Made by a program: the position numbers and the translations under genes | Part shown: positions 4,997-13,141 of the stretch, one piece after another | How the letters are laid out: each line of letters begins with the position of its first letter | How positions within the stretch are numbered: position 1 is the first letter of the stretch | Source: an uncultured Lachnospiraceae bacterium | GTDB taxonomy: Bacteria > Bacillota > Clostridia > Lachnospirales > Lachnospiraceae | Direction: 5' to 3' | DNA: 14,057 bases | Assembly (NCBI GenBank): GCA_910577445.1 | Contig: CAJTMZ010000020.1 | Coordinates: forward strand, 1 to 14,057 | Notes under the pieces: generated by a model | Databases searched by the model: none | What the model saw: the letters and a program-made list of their open reading frames with translations, nothing else | What the model was told of the DNA's origin: nothing

Positions 4997-7426
4997 TTGA
5001 CAGCTCATATTTCGGACGATGGACTTGGCAGGGAAGAGTCAGTAGCGGAACATACAGAAAAGACGGTATTTTTGTGTAGCGAAAAGGGAAAAAGATGCGG
5101 GCTTTCTCAAATTATGTCTTTATGCGGAATGTTTCACGATATGGGAAAAGATAAACGTTCGTTTGACGACTATCTGCATGCGGATGAAGCGGTAAGGCGA
5201 AAGCTTAGAGGAACCATCGGACATGCCTCAACGGGCGCAAAATATATTTATGATAAATATCACGATGGATGTTCCAGAAATATAAAATATATGGTTGAAA
5301 TGGTTTCCTATGCCATAGCGGCTCATCATGGGCTGTTTGACTGTGTTGATGAACATGCAGATATATTTTCAAAAAGGATAAAAACAGTTGAGGATTATGA
5401 CGAAGCATGCGGAAATTCCAGGCGGGATTATCTGAATCAATATGAAACGGATGAGATTTTTAAGGATGCGACAGATGAATTTAACCTGGTTTGGAACAGG
5501 ATTAAGGAATTGTTCACACATCTGAAAACTATGCTGGCGGCGAAAAAGAAGGGAGATGCAAGGGGATTACTGGCTAATTGTAAATTTTTTCTCCTTGCCT
5601 GCCTGCAACGTTTGATTTTATCTATCTTAATTGATTCTGACTGGGAAGCAACCGCTGACTTTATGGATAATATCAATACGTTGTCAAAGAAGCCGCAATT
5701 TAATAAAGATGAAGTGTTTCGGGAGGCCGGAGAACATTTTGCGGCGTATATGGCGAAAAAGCAGCAAGAGGTTAATATTTCCCGTCTGACCGGCAAAGAA
5801 AGAGTGATATTTGAGGCGAGAAATACACTGTTAAATGAATGCAGGCAGTTTGCAGTGCATCCGGCAGGCGTATATTGTCTGCCGATTCCCACAGGCGGAG
5901 GAAAAACGCTGAGCAGCCTTGCCTATGCACTGGAATTTTGCAGACAGCATCCTGAGACAGAGCGTATTATATATGTATCGCCTTTTGTGAGCATTACGGA
6001 GCAGAACGCACAGGTATTCCGTGAGGCAATCGGCAAAGCTGACTGGATATTAGAGCACCATTCGTCTGTAATCAGGAATGAGGAAACGGAGAATGAGGAT
6101 TACCGAAGCAATAAATTTTCCAGATACGATATTAACTGGGAGGAGCCTTTTATCTGCACCACCTTTGTCCAGTTTATGAACACATTATTTTCAGACAGGA
6201 GCGAATCGGTGCGGCGAATGCATCGGCTTGTTAATTCGGTTGTGATTATTGATGAAGTGCAGTCAATGCCGCTGAAATGTGTACATACATTCAATTATAT
6301 GATTAATTTTTTGAATTTTGTATGTAATACCAATATTATTTTGTGCACGGCGACACAGCCGGCTCTGGAGGAAGCGGAATGTCCCATTTTTTACAGCAGT
6401 CCCAAACATATGATAAGAAATGCTGCGGATTGGGTTCTTAAGTTTGAAAGAGTAAAAATACATATACCGAAAGCGGAACAAAAATACACATTTGACAGCC
6501 TTGGAAAAGAAGTTGCCAGGCAGACAGAGGAATATCGTTCAATACTTGTGGTTTTGAATACAAAGTCAGCGGTAAGAAAATTATACGATATATTAAAAGA
6601 ACAAAATATTCATGTTGAATATCTTACGACAAATTTATGCGCGGAGCACAGGAGTGATAAGATTAAGGGCATAAAGGAAACTCTTGTCAAAAAGGAGGAA
6701 AATATTGTTGTTATCAGCACCAATTTGATTGAGGCGGGAGTGGATATTTCCTTTGAATGCGTATACCGTTCTATGGCTGGATTGGACAGCCTGGCCCAGA
6801 CGGCCGGGAGGTGCAACAGAAACGGCGAGGCGGAATACGGCGATATATATCTGATAAAGCTTGAAGGTGAAAATACCGGTAATATGGAGGAACTGCAGGA
6901 AAACACAAGAGCGGCGGAAGAAGTCATCTATCAGTTCAATAACAGTGAAAATCCGGGAAGCCTTTTAATGCCCGAATGGATGGATGAATATTATAAAAGC
7001 GTATATTTCAGCGGAGCCGATAAAATGAATTTCCCGGTGGAAAAGATAGATAGGAATATAATAGAGCTTTTATCAAGAGGGTTCGGAACTGAGGAAAAGA
7101 AGAATTATATGAATCAGGCGTATAAAACAGCCGGGCGGGCATATCGGGTCATAGATAATGAGACGTTCGGCGTAATTGTACCATATAAAAAAGGCGCGGA
7201 AATCATAGCGGCCATTCAGGAAATATCAGATGCGGGGGATATAAGAAGTTATATACGACAGGCGCAGAGATATACGGTAAATGTCAGGGGAAACCAGATG
7301 AAAAAGCTGGATGGGCTTATTCAGCCGATAAGTGATAAAATACCTGATTTATATATGGTAACGGCACCCGGCGCCTACAATAATGACTACGGTATTGCGC
7401 CGGAGTGGGAAACGCTTATTTTTTAA
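4997..7426 (+). CDS. cas3: CRISPR-associated nuclease/helicase Cas3, type I-C
   Basis: A 809-residue HD nuclease and superfamily 2 helicase fusion that is recruited by Cascade to unwind and degrade target DNA 3'-5'. The HD domain (about 1-215) shows H19, the HD pair H47-D48 in MFHDMGKDK, H76 in GHASTGA and H110-H111 in AAHHG. The helicase part shows Walker A IPTGGGKT (297-304), DEVQ (419-422), TAT (451-453), ISTNLIEAGVDISF (573-586) and QTAGRCNRNG (601-610). All key residues are present and the length is normal for I-C. The start is TTG at 4997, with AAAGGAAGTGA (4981-4991) well placed; no in-frame ATG upstream fits. It is the first gene of the cas operon, behind the promoter at 4927-4955. 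The weak TTG start may hold Cas3 below the level of Cascade, but that is inference. Confidence 0.97.
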   Translation: MTAHISDDGLGREESVAEHTEKTVFLCSEKGKRCGLSQIMSLCGMFHDMGKDKRSFDDYLHADEAVRRKLRGTIGHASTGAKYIYDKYHDGCSRNIKYMVEMVSYAIAAHHGLFDCVDEHADIFSKRIKTVEDYDEACGNSRRDYLNQYETDEIFKDATDEFNLVWNRIKELFTHLKTMLAAKKKGDARGLLANCKFFLLACLQRLILSILIDSDWEATADFMDNINTLSKKPQFNKDEVFREAGEHFAAYMAKKQQEVNISRLTGKERVIFEARNTLLNECRQFAVHPAGVYCLPIPTGGGKTLSSLAYALEFCRQHPETERIIYVSPFVSITEQNAQVFREAIGKADWILEHHSSVIRNEETENEDYRSNKFSRYDINWEEPFICTTFVQFMNTLFSDRSESVRRMHRLVNSVVIIDEVQSMPLKCVHTFNYMINFLNFVCNTNIILCTATQPALEEAECPIFYSSPKHMIRNAADWVLKFERVKIHIPKAEQKYTFDSLGKEVARQTEEYRSILVVLNTKSAVRKLYDILKEQNIHVEYLTTNLCAEHRSDKIKGIKETLVKKEENIVVISTNLIEAGVDISFECVYRSMAGLDSLAQTAGRCNRNGEAEYGDIYLIKLEGENTGNMEELQENTRAAEEVIYQFNNSENPGSLLMPEWMDEYYKSVYFSGADKMNFPVEKIDRNIIELLSRGFGTEEKKNYMNQAYKTAGRAYRVIDNETFGVIVPYKKGAEIIAAIQEISDAGDIRSYIRQAQRYTVNVRGNQMKKLDGLIQPISDKIPDLYMVTAPGAYNNDYGIAPEWETLIF

Positions 7427-7469
7427 CGGGATACAAATTACAAAGCAAGGGCAGAAAGGAAGAGAGAAC

Positions 7470-8216
7470 ATGGAAAAGCCTAATATTATCGAATATAGCG
7501 TGTTTGGCAGATATGCGTTATTCTCAGACCCGCTTTCAAAGACAGGAGGAGAAAAGTGCAGTTATCAGATTCCGACTTATCAGGCTCTTAAGGGGATAAC
7601 GGAATCAATTTACTGGAAGCCAACTATTACATGGATTATTGACGAGTGCCGTGTTATGAATCCGATACAGACAGAGTCAAAGGGAATAAGACCAATCAAA
7701 TACAGCGGCGGAAATGATTTGGCATATTATACTTATTTGCGGAATGTAGAGTATCGGGTAAAAGCGCACTTTGTATGGAATGAAAACCGGGAAGACCTGA
7801 AGTATGACAGAAATGAAAATAAGCACTATGACATTGCAAAACGAATGATTGAAAGGGGAGGGAGGAGAGATATTTTTTTAGGGGCAAGAGAGTGCCAGGG
7901 ATATGTGGAACCCTGTTCGTTTGAGGAGGGGAAAGGCGCATATGATGCAATGGACTTGCCCTTTGGCATTATGGTACATGGCATTACCTATCCTGACGAA
8001 GCGGTGCGGGAAGAGGAAAAGGGAAAAATGACAGTACGGCTTTTTAATGCACAGATGAAAAAGGGGGTAATACGTTTTCCGCGGCCAGAAGAATGTGAAA
8101 TAAGGCAGGTTCTGCGTGAAGCAAAACAAAAGGAATTTATTTTAGAAAAGAATTTCAAAGGATTAAAAGAGTTTGAGGGAGGTGACTTGCTTGGCATGGT
8201 TAAAGACTTTGGCTGA
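7470..8216 (+). CDS. cas5c: Cas5c (Cas5d), pre-crRNA endoribonuclease and Cascade subunit, type I-C
   Basis: A 248-residue protein. In type I-C, which lacks Cas6, Cas5 cuts the repeat at the base of its hairpin and stays on the 11-nt 5' handle of the crRNA in Cascade. The start ATG at 7470 follows AAGGAAGAG; an upstream in-frame ATG at 7383 lies within cas3 and lacks this site. The residues Y48, K118 and H119 line up by spacing with the catalytic Tyr46-Lys116-His117 of Bacillus halodurans Cas5d. The glycine-containing N-terminal strand and the turn SKTGGEKCSYQIPTYQALKG are typical. The gene lies 43 bases after cas3 and overlaps cas8c by 26 bases, which indicates translational coupling. It is also the expected processor of the creR-like RNA, whose pseudo-repeat keeps the hairpin and handle. 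Confidence 0.96.
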   Translation: MEKPNIIEYSVFGRYALFSDPLSKTGGEKCSYQIPTYQALKGITESIYWKPTITWIIDECRVMNPIQTESKGIRPIKYSGGNDLAYYTYLRNVEYRVKAHFVWNENREDLKYDRNENKHYDIAKRMIERGGRRDIFLGARECQGYVEPCSFEEGKGAYDAMDLPFGIMVHGITYPDEAVREEEKGKMTVRLFNAQMKKGVIRFPRPEECEIRQVLREAKQKEFILEKNFKGLKEFEGGDLLGMVKDFG

Positions 8217-10113
8217 CACCTACGATATTTATTCCGACCTGGCCGGGGTTGATAAAAACGGACAGGCAGTGCTTTTGCCGATTTCCCACTCAACATTCAA
8301 TGCGCAGATTGAAGTAACTATTGATAAAGACGGAAACTTTGTGGATGCGCAGAAGCTTGAGAAAGGCATTGGTGTGGTGACCGTTATTCCGGTTACGGAG
8401 GATTCGGCGGCAAAAGCTAATGGCATTGTACCGCATCCATTGTGTGATAAGCTGTGCTATATAGCTGGAGATTATACAGACTATACAGGTGATGATAAAA
8501 GAAAATATTATGATGCCTATATAGCGCAGTTACAAAGTTGGGCAGAGTCAGACTTTACTCATCCCATGGTACAGGCGGTGTACCGGTATCTTGTAAAAGG
8601 GTCACTGATATGTGATTTGACAGCAAAAAAAGCGCTGCTGTTAGACGATAACGGAAAGTTAACCGATGATATTAAAATACATGGTCAGGGGCAGACGGGA
8701 GCGAATGTAAGATTTAGAGTTTTTGGAGCCGGTAAACCACAGGAAATATGGAAAAATCAGGAGGTATATAAAAAATACAGTGCATATTATCAACAAAAAT
8801 CAGATAAGAAAAGACTGTGTTATGTAACTGGGAAAATGGAGTCCTGCTCGGATAAGCACCCCTCTAAGATACGAAACAGCGCGGATAAGGCAAAACTGAT
8901 TTCGGGGAATGACAAATATGGTTTCACATATCGAGGGAGATTTACAGCAAAAGAACAGGTGGTTTCTGTTGGGTATGAAGTGTCTCAGAAAGCTCATAAT
9001 GCTTTGAAGTGGCTTATTCAGAAGCAGGGATATACTCGGGATGAGTCAGCGATTGTTTGCTGGCTGGTAAACAGGAACATGTCAATTCCTGATATGATGA
9101 AAGACTCAATTAATGCCTACAGGGATGTAGATGATTTTGACTATGATTTTGATGATATCGGTATTGATGATGCGGTGGCTGACAATAAGCACGACACGGG
9201 CAAATACATTGCGGAACAGTTTAATAATGCAGTAAATGGGTACGCCGGAAAAATAAAACAAGATGACAAAATTGCGATTATTGCGCTGGATGCAGCAACA
9301 ACAGGCCGGCTGTCTGTTGTGTATTATGATGAAATGGGCGGGAAACAATACATTGATGCAATATTAAACTGGCAGCAACACTGTAAATGGCGCCGTACCA
9401 TAAAGATTGAAAAATCTGAAACGGCAAACAGGAAAATTACCTGCGAGTGTACGCCAGCTCCCAGGGATATGGCTCTTGCAGCATTTGGGACACAGAGGGA
9501 TAAGTGGCTGGAAGCAGAGGGCAAATTGATTAGAACAACCATAAAAAGGCTGCTTCCATGTATAACGGGAAAACGGGCAGAGATTCCCTACGATATCATT
9601 CGGGCAGCAGCAAGACGGGCATCCATGCCGCAGACAATGAGTGATTATATATGGTATAATGATACATTATGCGTGGTATGTGCAATGATAAGATTTAATT
9701 ATGAGAAAGGAGACAGGACAATGGATAATTTTCTGAACGACAATATAAACGACCGGAATGTTTTGTTCGGAAGGCTGCTGGCGGTATATGATTACATGGA
9801 GCAGCGAGCGATGCTTGAATATGATGAAAGCGGAAAAATAAAGGAGAGTCGTACGACAAACGCAAAACGATACTGGAATGCGTTTAGTAGTAGACCGGCC
9901 AGAACATTTAAAACAATAAAACAAAATCTGGTTGCTTATGAAAAAAGATTAAAAGACTATCAACTTAAAAAATTTGAGGAGTGGACAGGTGAAATAATGA
10001 TACATTTTACAGAAAAAGATTTTGATAATATGGCTTTGTCGGAAATGTATTTACTGGGATACTATCAGCAGATGGAATATATGAAAAAAGCGTTTCAGAG
10101 AAAAGAAGAGTAA
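8191..10113 (+). CDS. cas8c: Cas8c (Csd1), large subunit of type I-C Cascade
   Basis: A 640-residue large subunit that recognises the PAM and opens the target DNA. Family signatures include PHPLCDKLCYIAGDY (81-95) and, at about 208-251, a CYVTG...HPSKIRNSADKAKLISGNDKYGFTYRGRF block shared by Csd1 proteins. I chose the TTG at 8191 because GGAGGTGA (8178-8185) lies 5 nt before it and the resulting MAWLKTL start fits family members that begin with a short M-x-W-L. An earlier in-frame TTG at 8173 would include the ribosome site in the coding part. Residues 312-330 are strongly acidic. The last 130 residues are probably also made separately as Cas11c from an internal start. No damage is seen; length is normal. 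Confidence 0.95.
   Translation: MAWLKTLADTYDIYSDLAGVDKNGQAVLLPISHSTFNAQIEVTIDKDGNFVDAQKLEKGIGVVTVIPVTEDSAAKANGIVPHPLCDKLCYIAGDYTDYTGDDKRKYYDAYIAQLQSWAESDFTHPMVQAVYRYLVKGSLICDLTAKKALLLDDNGKLTDDIKIHGQGQTGANVRFRVFGAGKPQEIWKNQEVYKKYSAYYQQKSDKKRLCYVTGKMESCSDKHPSKIRNSADKAKLISGNDKYGFTYRGRFTAKEQVVSVGYEVSQKAHNALKWLIQKQGYTRDESAIVCWLVNRNMSIPDMMKDSINAYRDVDDFDYDFDDIGIDDAVADNKHDTGKYIAEQFNNAVNGYAGKIKQDDKIAIIALDAATTGRLSVVYYDEMGGKQYIDAILNWQQHCKWRRTIKIEKSETANRKITCECTPAPRDMALAAFGTQRDKWLEAEGKLIRTTIKRLLPCITGKRAEIPYDIIRAAARRASMPQTMSDYIWYNDTLCVVCAMIRFNYEKGDRTMDNFLNDNINDRNVLFGRLLAVYDYMEQRAMLEYDESGKIKESRTTNAKRYWNAFSSRPARTFKTIKQNLVAYEKRLKDYQLKKFEEWTGEIMIHFTEKDFDNMALSEMYLLGYYQQMEYMKKAFQRKEE
9706..9712 (+). promoter_or_regulatory. 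Internal ribosome binding site for Cas11c
   Basis: AAAGGAG lies inside cas8c, 8 nt before an in-frame ATG at 9721. It is as strong as the sites in front of separate genes of this operon (for example before cas7c), which argues that it is used. Confidence 0.8.
9721..10113 (+). CDS. cas11c: Cas11c, small Cascade subunit translated from within cas8c
   Basis: Type I-C lacks a separate small-subunit gene. In studied I-C systems Cas11c comes from an internal start near the 3' end of cas8c and lines the R-loop. Here the in-frame ATG at 9721 (Cas8c residue 511) follows AAAGGAG at 9706-9712 with 8-nt spacing. The product is 130 residues, the size expected for Cas11c, and looks mainly helical and charged, with many Lys, Arg and Glu (for example in TIKQNLVAYEKRLKDYQLK). 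It ends at the cas8c stop. Without it, the repression and interference complexes would lack their small subunits. The internal start is strongly supported by sequence; expression is inferred. Confidence 0.83.
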   Translation: MDNFLNDNINDRNVLFGRLLAVYDYMEQRAMLEYDESGKIKESRTTNAKRYWNAFSSRPARTFKTIKQNLVAYEKRLKDYQLKKFEEWTGEIMIHFTEKDFDNMALSEMYLLGYYQQMEYMKKAFQRKEE

Positions 10114-10125
10114 AGGAGAAAAGTT

Positions 10126-10965
10126 ATGGGTGAATTTACAAATAAGATTGATTTTGAGGTTCTGGTAATGGTAAAAAATGCGAATCCCAATGGGGACCCG
10201 CTCAATGGAAACCGGCCGCGTGAAACCTATGATGGATTTGGCGAAATATCGGACGTGTGCATTAAACGGAAAATAAGAAACAGACTGCAGGACATGGGAC
10301 AAAAGATTTTTATACAGAGCGATGAACGTTCTGATGACGGATTCCGGAGTCTTGCAGACAGAGCTAAAGGTAACGCAGATATGCAGAAAGCTCTTAAGGA
10401 TAAAGACAGGGAGGCTTATGCAAAAGCCGCCTGCGAGACTTGGATTGATGTCCGCAGCTTCGGACAGGTATTTGCTTTCAAAGACACATCTGCTGGTGTG
10501 AGAGGGCCAGTTTCAATTCACTCCGCATTCAGTGTACTTCCGGTATCCATTAATAGTATGCAGATAACCAAAAGCGTTAACAGCGAGACAAAGGAGGTAA
10601 AGGATTCCAGTACAATGGGAATGAAGCATAAAATTTACTCTGCATTATATGTCATAAAGGGCAGCATTAATCATCAGCTTGCAGGGAAAACAGGATTCAG
10701 TGATGAGGACGCGGAGAAAATAAAAGAAGCTCTGCGTACACTTTTTGTCAATGACAGCTCCTCTGCAAGACCTGACGGAAGCATGGAAGTATGTAAAGTA
10801 TACTGGTGGAAACATAATTGTCCTATGGGGCAGTATTCGTCTGCGAAAGTTCACAGACTCATAAAAATTTCAGCCAGAACAGATGACCCGAAAGAATTTG
10901 AAGACTATGATATCGTAATTGATACACTGCCGGATTTAATGCTTGAAGAAATAGAAGGTATTTAA
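10126..10965 (+). CDS. cas7c: Cas7c (Csd2), crRNA-binding backbone of type I-C Cascade
   Basis: A 279-residue RAMP protein, of which several copies wrap the crRNA spacer and flip out every sixth base. The family signature NANPNGDPLNGNRPR (18-32) is intact, followed by the helix SDVCIKRKIRNRL (42-54). VRGPVSIHSAFSVLPV and the STMGMKHKIYSALYV stretch are also typical of Csd2. The ATG at 10126 follows AAAGGAG closely, 12 bases after the cas8c stop, so it is in the same transcript. The strong ribosome site fits the need for more copies of this subunit than of the others. No unusual feature. Confidence 0.97.
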   Translation: MGEFTNKIDFEVLVMVKNANPNGDPLNGNRPRETYDGFGEISDVCIKRKIRNRLQDMGQKIFIQSDERSDDGFRSLADRAKGNADMQKALKDKDREAYAKAACETWIDVRSFGQVFAFKDTSAGVRGPVSIHSAFSVLPVSINSMQITKSVNSETKEVKDSSTMGMKHKIYSALYVIKGSINHQLAGKTGFSDEDAEKIKEALRTLFVNDSSSARPDGSMEVCKVYWWKHNCPMGQYSSAKVHRLIKISARTDDPKEFEDYDIVIDTLPDLMLEEIEGI

Positions 10966-10967
10966 TC

Positions 10968-11627
10968 ATGTATACCGAGGAAGATTATCTGATGCTGTCT
11001 GGCATTCAGCATTTTGCCTTTTGCAGAAGACAATGGGCGATAATACATATTGAGCAGCAGTGGGCGGAGAATTACAGAACGACTGCGGGAGAGCTGATGC
11101 ATAAAAAAGCGCATGATGAAGGCGCCTTTGAAAAAAGAGGCGACTTGTTGACTGCCAGAGGGCTGCGTATTTCTTCACATGAACTTGGTTTAAGCGGACA
11201 GTGTGATGTCGTGGAGTTTTGCCGGGACGAAAACGGAATCAGCCTGTACGGCTATGATGGGAAATGGAATCCTGTACCGGTAGAATATAAGCGTGGAGAA
11301 CCCAAGGAAAATAATGCGGATGAGGTACAGCTTTGCGCGCAGGCGATTTGTCTGGAAGAGATGTTTCAGGCAAAAATACCGGATGGTTATTTGTACTATG
11401 GTGAGAACAGACGGCGCAGCCGAATAGAGTTCACGGATAGCCTGAGAAAAGAAGTAAAACGGATGACGGAAGAGATGCATGATTTGTTCAGGAAAGGATA
11501 CACGCCAAATGTAAAACCGACTAAACAATGCAAAGCGTGTTCTCTTGAAATGCTGTGTATCCCTAAACTGCAAAAAACAATGAAAGTCAGAGAATATATT
11601 GAACGGCAAATTAAGGTAAACGATTGA
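10968..11627 (+). CDS. cas4: Cas4, iron-sulfur exonuclease for spacer processing
   Basis: A 219-residue RecB-like nuclease that trims prespacers at the PAM side and sets their direction of insertion with Cas1-Cas2. The four cluster-binding cysteines are present: C19 in FAFCRRQW and C188, C191, C197 in QCKACSLEMLC. The nuclease residues are H45, D80 in GQCDVVEF, E106 and K108 in PVEYKRG, and Q121/Q125 in the following helix. The start at 10968 is 2 bases after the cas7c stop, so it depends on coupling with cas7c; only GAAGGT upstream offers a weak ribosome site. Length is normal for I-C Cas4. Confidence 0.96.
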   Translation: MYTEEDYLMLSGIQHFAFCRRQWAIIHIEQQWAENYRTTAGELMHKKAHDEGAFEKRGDLLTARGLRISSHELGLSGQCDVVEFCRDENGISLYGYDGKWNPVPVEYKRGEPKENNADEVQLCAQAICLEEMFQAKIPDGYLYYGENRRRSRIEFTDSLRKEVKRMTEEMHDLFRKGYTPNVKPTKQCKACSLEMLCIPKLQKTMKVREYIERQIKVND

Positions 11628-11646
11628 TTATAGCGGGAGAGTCGGT

Positions 11647-12678
11647 GTGCGTAAATTACTGAATACGTTATATGTTATGACAGAAAGTTGTTACTTAACC
11701 CTTGACGGTGAAAATATTGTGATACAGGATGATAAGAAAACGCTTGGACGGTTTCCGCTCCATACATTGGATAATATCATATGTTTTACATATAAAGGAG
11801 CGAGCCCGGCATTGATGGGAGCCTGTGCGGAACGAAAAATTGGAATGAGCTTCTTTTCACCTGGAGGAAAGTTTTTGGCCAGAACGGTTGGCAGGGAATA
11901 TGGGAATGTACTGCTTCGAAAAGAGCAGTATAGAATATCAGATAATGGAGACAGAAGCGTTCTGTATGCAAAAAATATGATTACGGGAAAAGTATTTAAC
12001 TGCCGGTGGAGTATTGAACGTACATTGCGTGACCATGCATACCGTGTGGACGCGGAGCGGCTGAAACAGGTTTCCGATATTTTATACAGCACGCTGCCTC
12101 AGATAGACAGTACGTTAAAACTGGATGAGCTTCGGGGGATAGAAGGTAAATGTGCCGAACAGTACTTTTCCATATTCAATGATTTGGTATTGAATCAGAA
12201 AGAGGATTTTACATTTACAAGAAGAAACCGAAGGCCTCCGCTTGACAATATAAATGCAGTATTATCTTTTGCCTATACGATTCTTGCAGGTGATTGCGCC
12301 AATGCATTATCGAGTGTCGGATTAGACCCATATGTTGGATTTATGCACAGTGACAGACCTGGAAGAACTTCTCTTGCACTTGATTTGATGGAGGAATTAA
12401 GGCCAATTCTGGCGGATAGATTTGTTCTGACACTGATAAATACAAAGGCAATTCAGGGCAGACATTTTGAGAAACACAAAGATAATGCAGTGTTTTTAAA
12501 CGATGACGGACGTAAAGTGTTTTTTAACGCGTGGCAAAATCATAAAAGGGAAACTATAACACATCCATATTTAAAGGAAAAAATATTATGGGGACTGGTC
12601 CCTTACGTACAGGCGCTCTTATTTGCCAGGACAATTCGAGGTGACATTGACGAGTATCCGCCATTTTTATGGAAGTAG
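11647..12678 (+). CDS. cas1: Cas1 integrase, type I-C
   Basis: A 343-residue integrase that, as a dimer pair with Cas2, inserts new spacers next to the leader. Metal-binding residues are intact: E166 in RGIEGKCAEQYF, H234 in GFMHSDRPGR, and D246 with E249 in SLALDLMEELRP. The start is GTG at 11647, with GGGAGAG (11634-11640) 6 nt upstream, 19 bases after cas4. The product start MRKLLNTLYV fits I-C Cas1 proteins. A stable gene of normal length; adaptation is probably functional, in line with the uniform leader-side repeats. Confidence 0.97.
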   Translation: MRKLLNTLYVMTESCYLTLDGENIVIQDDKKTLGRFPLHTLDNIICFTYKGASPALMGACAERKIGMSFFSPGGKFLARTVGREYGNVLLRKEQYRISDNGDRSVLYAKNMITGKVFNCRWSIERTLRDHAYRVDAERLKQVSDILYSTLPQIDSTLKLDELRGIEGKCAEQYFSIFNDLVLNQKEDFTFTRRNRRPPLDNINAVLSFAYTILAGDCANALSSVGLDPYVGFMHSDRPGRTSLALDLMEELRPILADRFVLTLINTKAIQGRHFEKHKDNAVFLNDDGRKVFFNAWQNHKRETITHPYLKEKILWGLVPYVQALLFARTIRGDIDEYPPFLWK

Positions 12679-12686
12679 GTGTTTGA

Positions 12687-12977
12687 ATGCTGGTACTAAT
12701 TACATATGATGTTTCTACCCAGAATGCAGCGGGAAAGGCTCGTTTGCGCAAAGTTGCAAAGGAATGTGTTAATTACGGACAACGTGTCCAAAACTCTGTG
12801 TTTGAGTGTATTTTGGATGCTTCACAGTCATTGCTGCTGAAGGAGCGCCTTGTATCGTTAATTAATGAGAAGGAAGACAGCCTGCGGTTTTATTATCTGG
12901 GAAATAATTATCAGACAAAAGTTGAACATTTTGGAAACAAAATTTCTTATGAGGCTGAAGGTACATTAATGATATAA
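12687..12977 (+). CDS. cas2: Cas2, structural partner of Cas1
   Basis: A 96-residue ferredoxin-fold protein, normal length for the family, that bridges two Cas1 dimers and measures the prespacer. The N-terminal strand MLVLITYDVST carries the conserved Asp at residue 8. RRVQ-type region is present as GQRVQNSVFEC. The ATG at 12687 is 8 bases after the cas1 stop, so both are co-translated. It is the last gene of the operon and is followed directly by the CRISPR leader. Confidence 0.97.
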   Translation: MLVLITYDVSTQNAAGKARLRKVAKECVNYGQRVQNSVFECILDASQSLLLKERLVSLINEKEDSLRFYYLGNNYQTKVEHFGNKISYEAEGTLMI

Positions 12978-12980
12978 ACT

Positions 12981-13025
12981 GGTGCGAATGGTAAGTTGAC
13001 ATTAAAAGTATGGGAGGTTCGCACC
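12981..13025. repeat. Inverted repeat in the CRISPR leader
   Basis: GGTGCGAA (12981-12988) and TTCGCACC (13018-13025) are perfect 8-bp arms 29 bases apart, starting three bases after the cas2 stop. TTGACA occurs between them (12996-13001) but has no matching -10 at normal spacing. No T run follows on the plus strand, so this is not a standard terminator. Confidence 0.6.
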
Positions 13026-13058
13026 ATAAAAAAGTAACTAAACCAGAACGAAAATATT

Positions 13059-13064
13059 TATAAT
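13059..13064 (+). promoter_or_regulatory. Possible -10 box of the pre-crRNA promoter
   Basis: A perfect TATAAT lies 77 bases before repeat 1. The bases 17 upstream (13036-13041) do not resemble TTGACA, so the call is weak; the array could also be read through from the cas operon. Confidence 0.35.
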
Positions 13065-13141
13065 TAGAGCTGGGAAATAAAAGATTATGAGTATTGACCA
13101 AATAAATATTCTCGTTTCTGAGAAGAATTGTTGCTTTAGCA

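Larger units (their letters stand above)
12978..13141 (+). promoter_or_regulatory. CRISPR leader
   Basis: These 164 AT-rich bases separate cas2 from the first repeat and hold no gene. They contain a long-range perfect inverted repeat GGTGCGAA (12981-12988) / TTCGCACC (13018-13025), a TATAAT (13059-13064) that may be the -10 of the pre-crRNA promoter although no good -35 is spaced to it, and a small inverted repeat TTCTC/GAGAA (13109-13124). The last bases, TTGCTTTAGCA, abut repeat 1 and would be the Cas1-Cas2 docking edge. The side is set by cas2 and by the repeat variants lying at the far end. Confidence 0.85.

Noticed and set aside
12996..13001. TTGACA in the leader as a -35 box of the array promoter
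   Set aside because: No -10-like hexamer lies 16-18 bp downstream; the perfect TATAAT at 13059 is much too far away.
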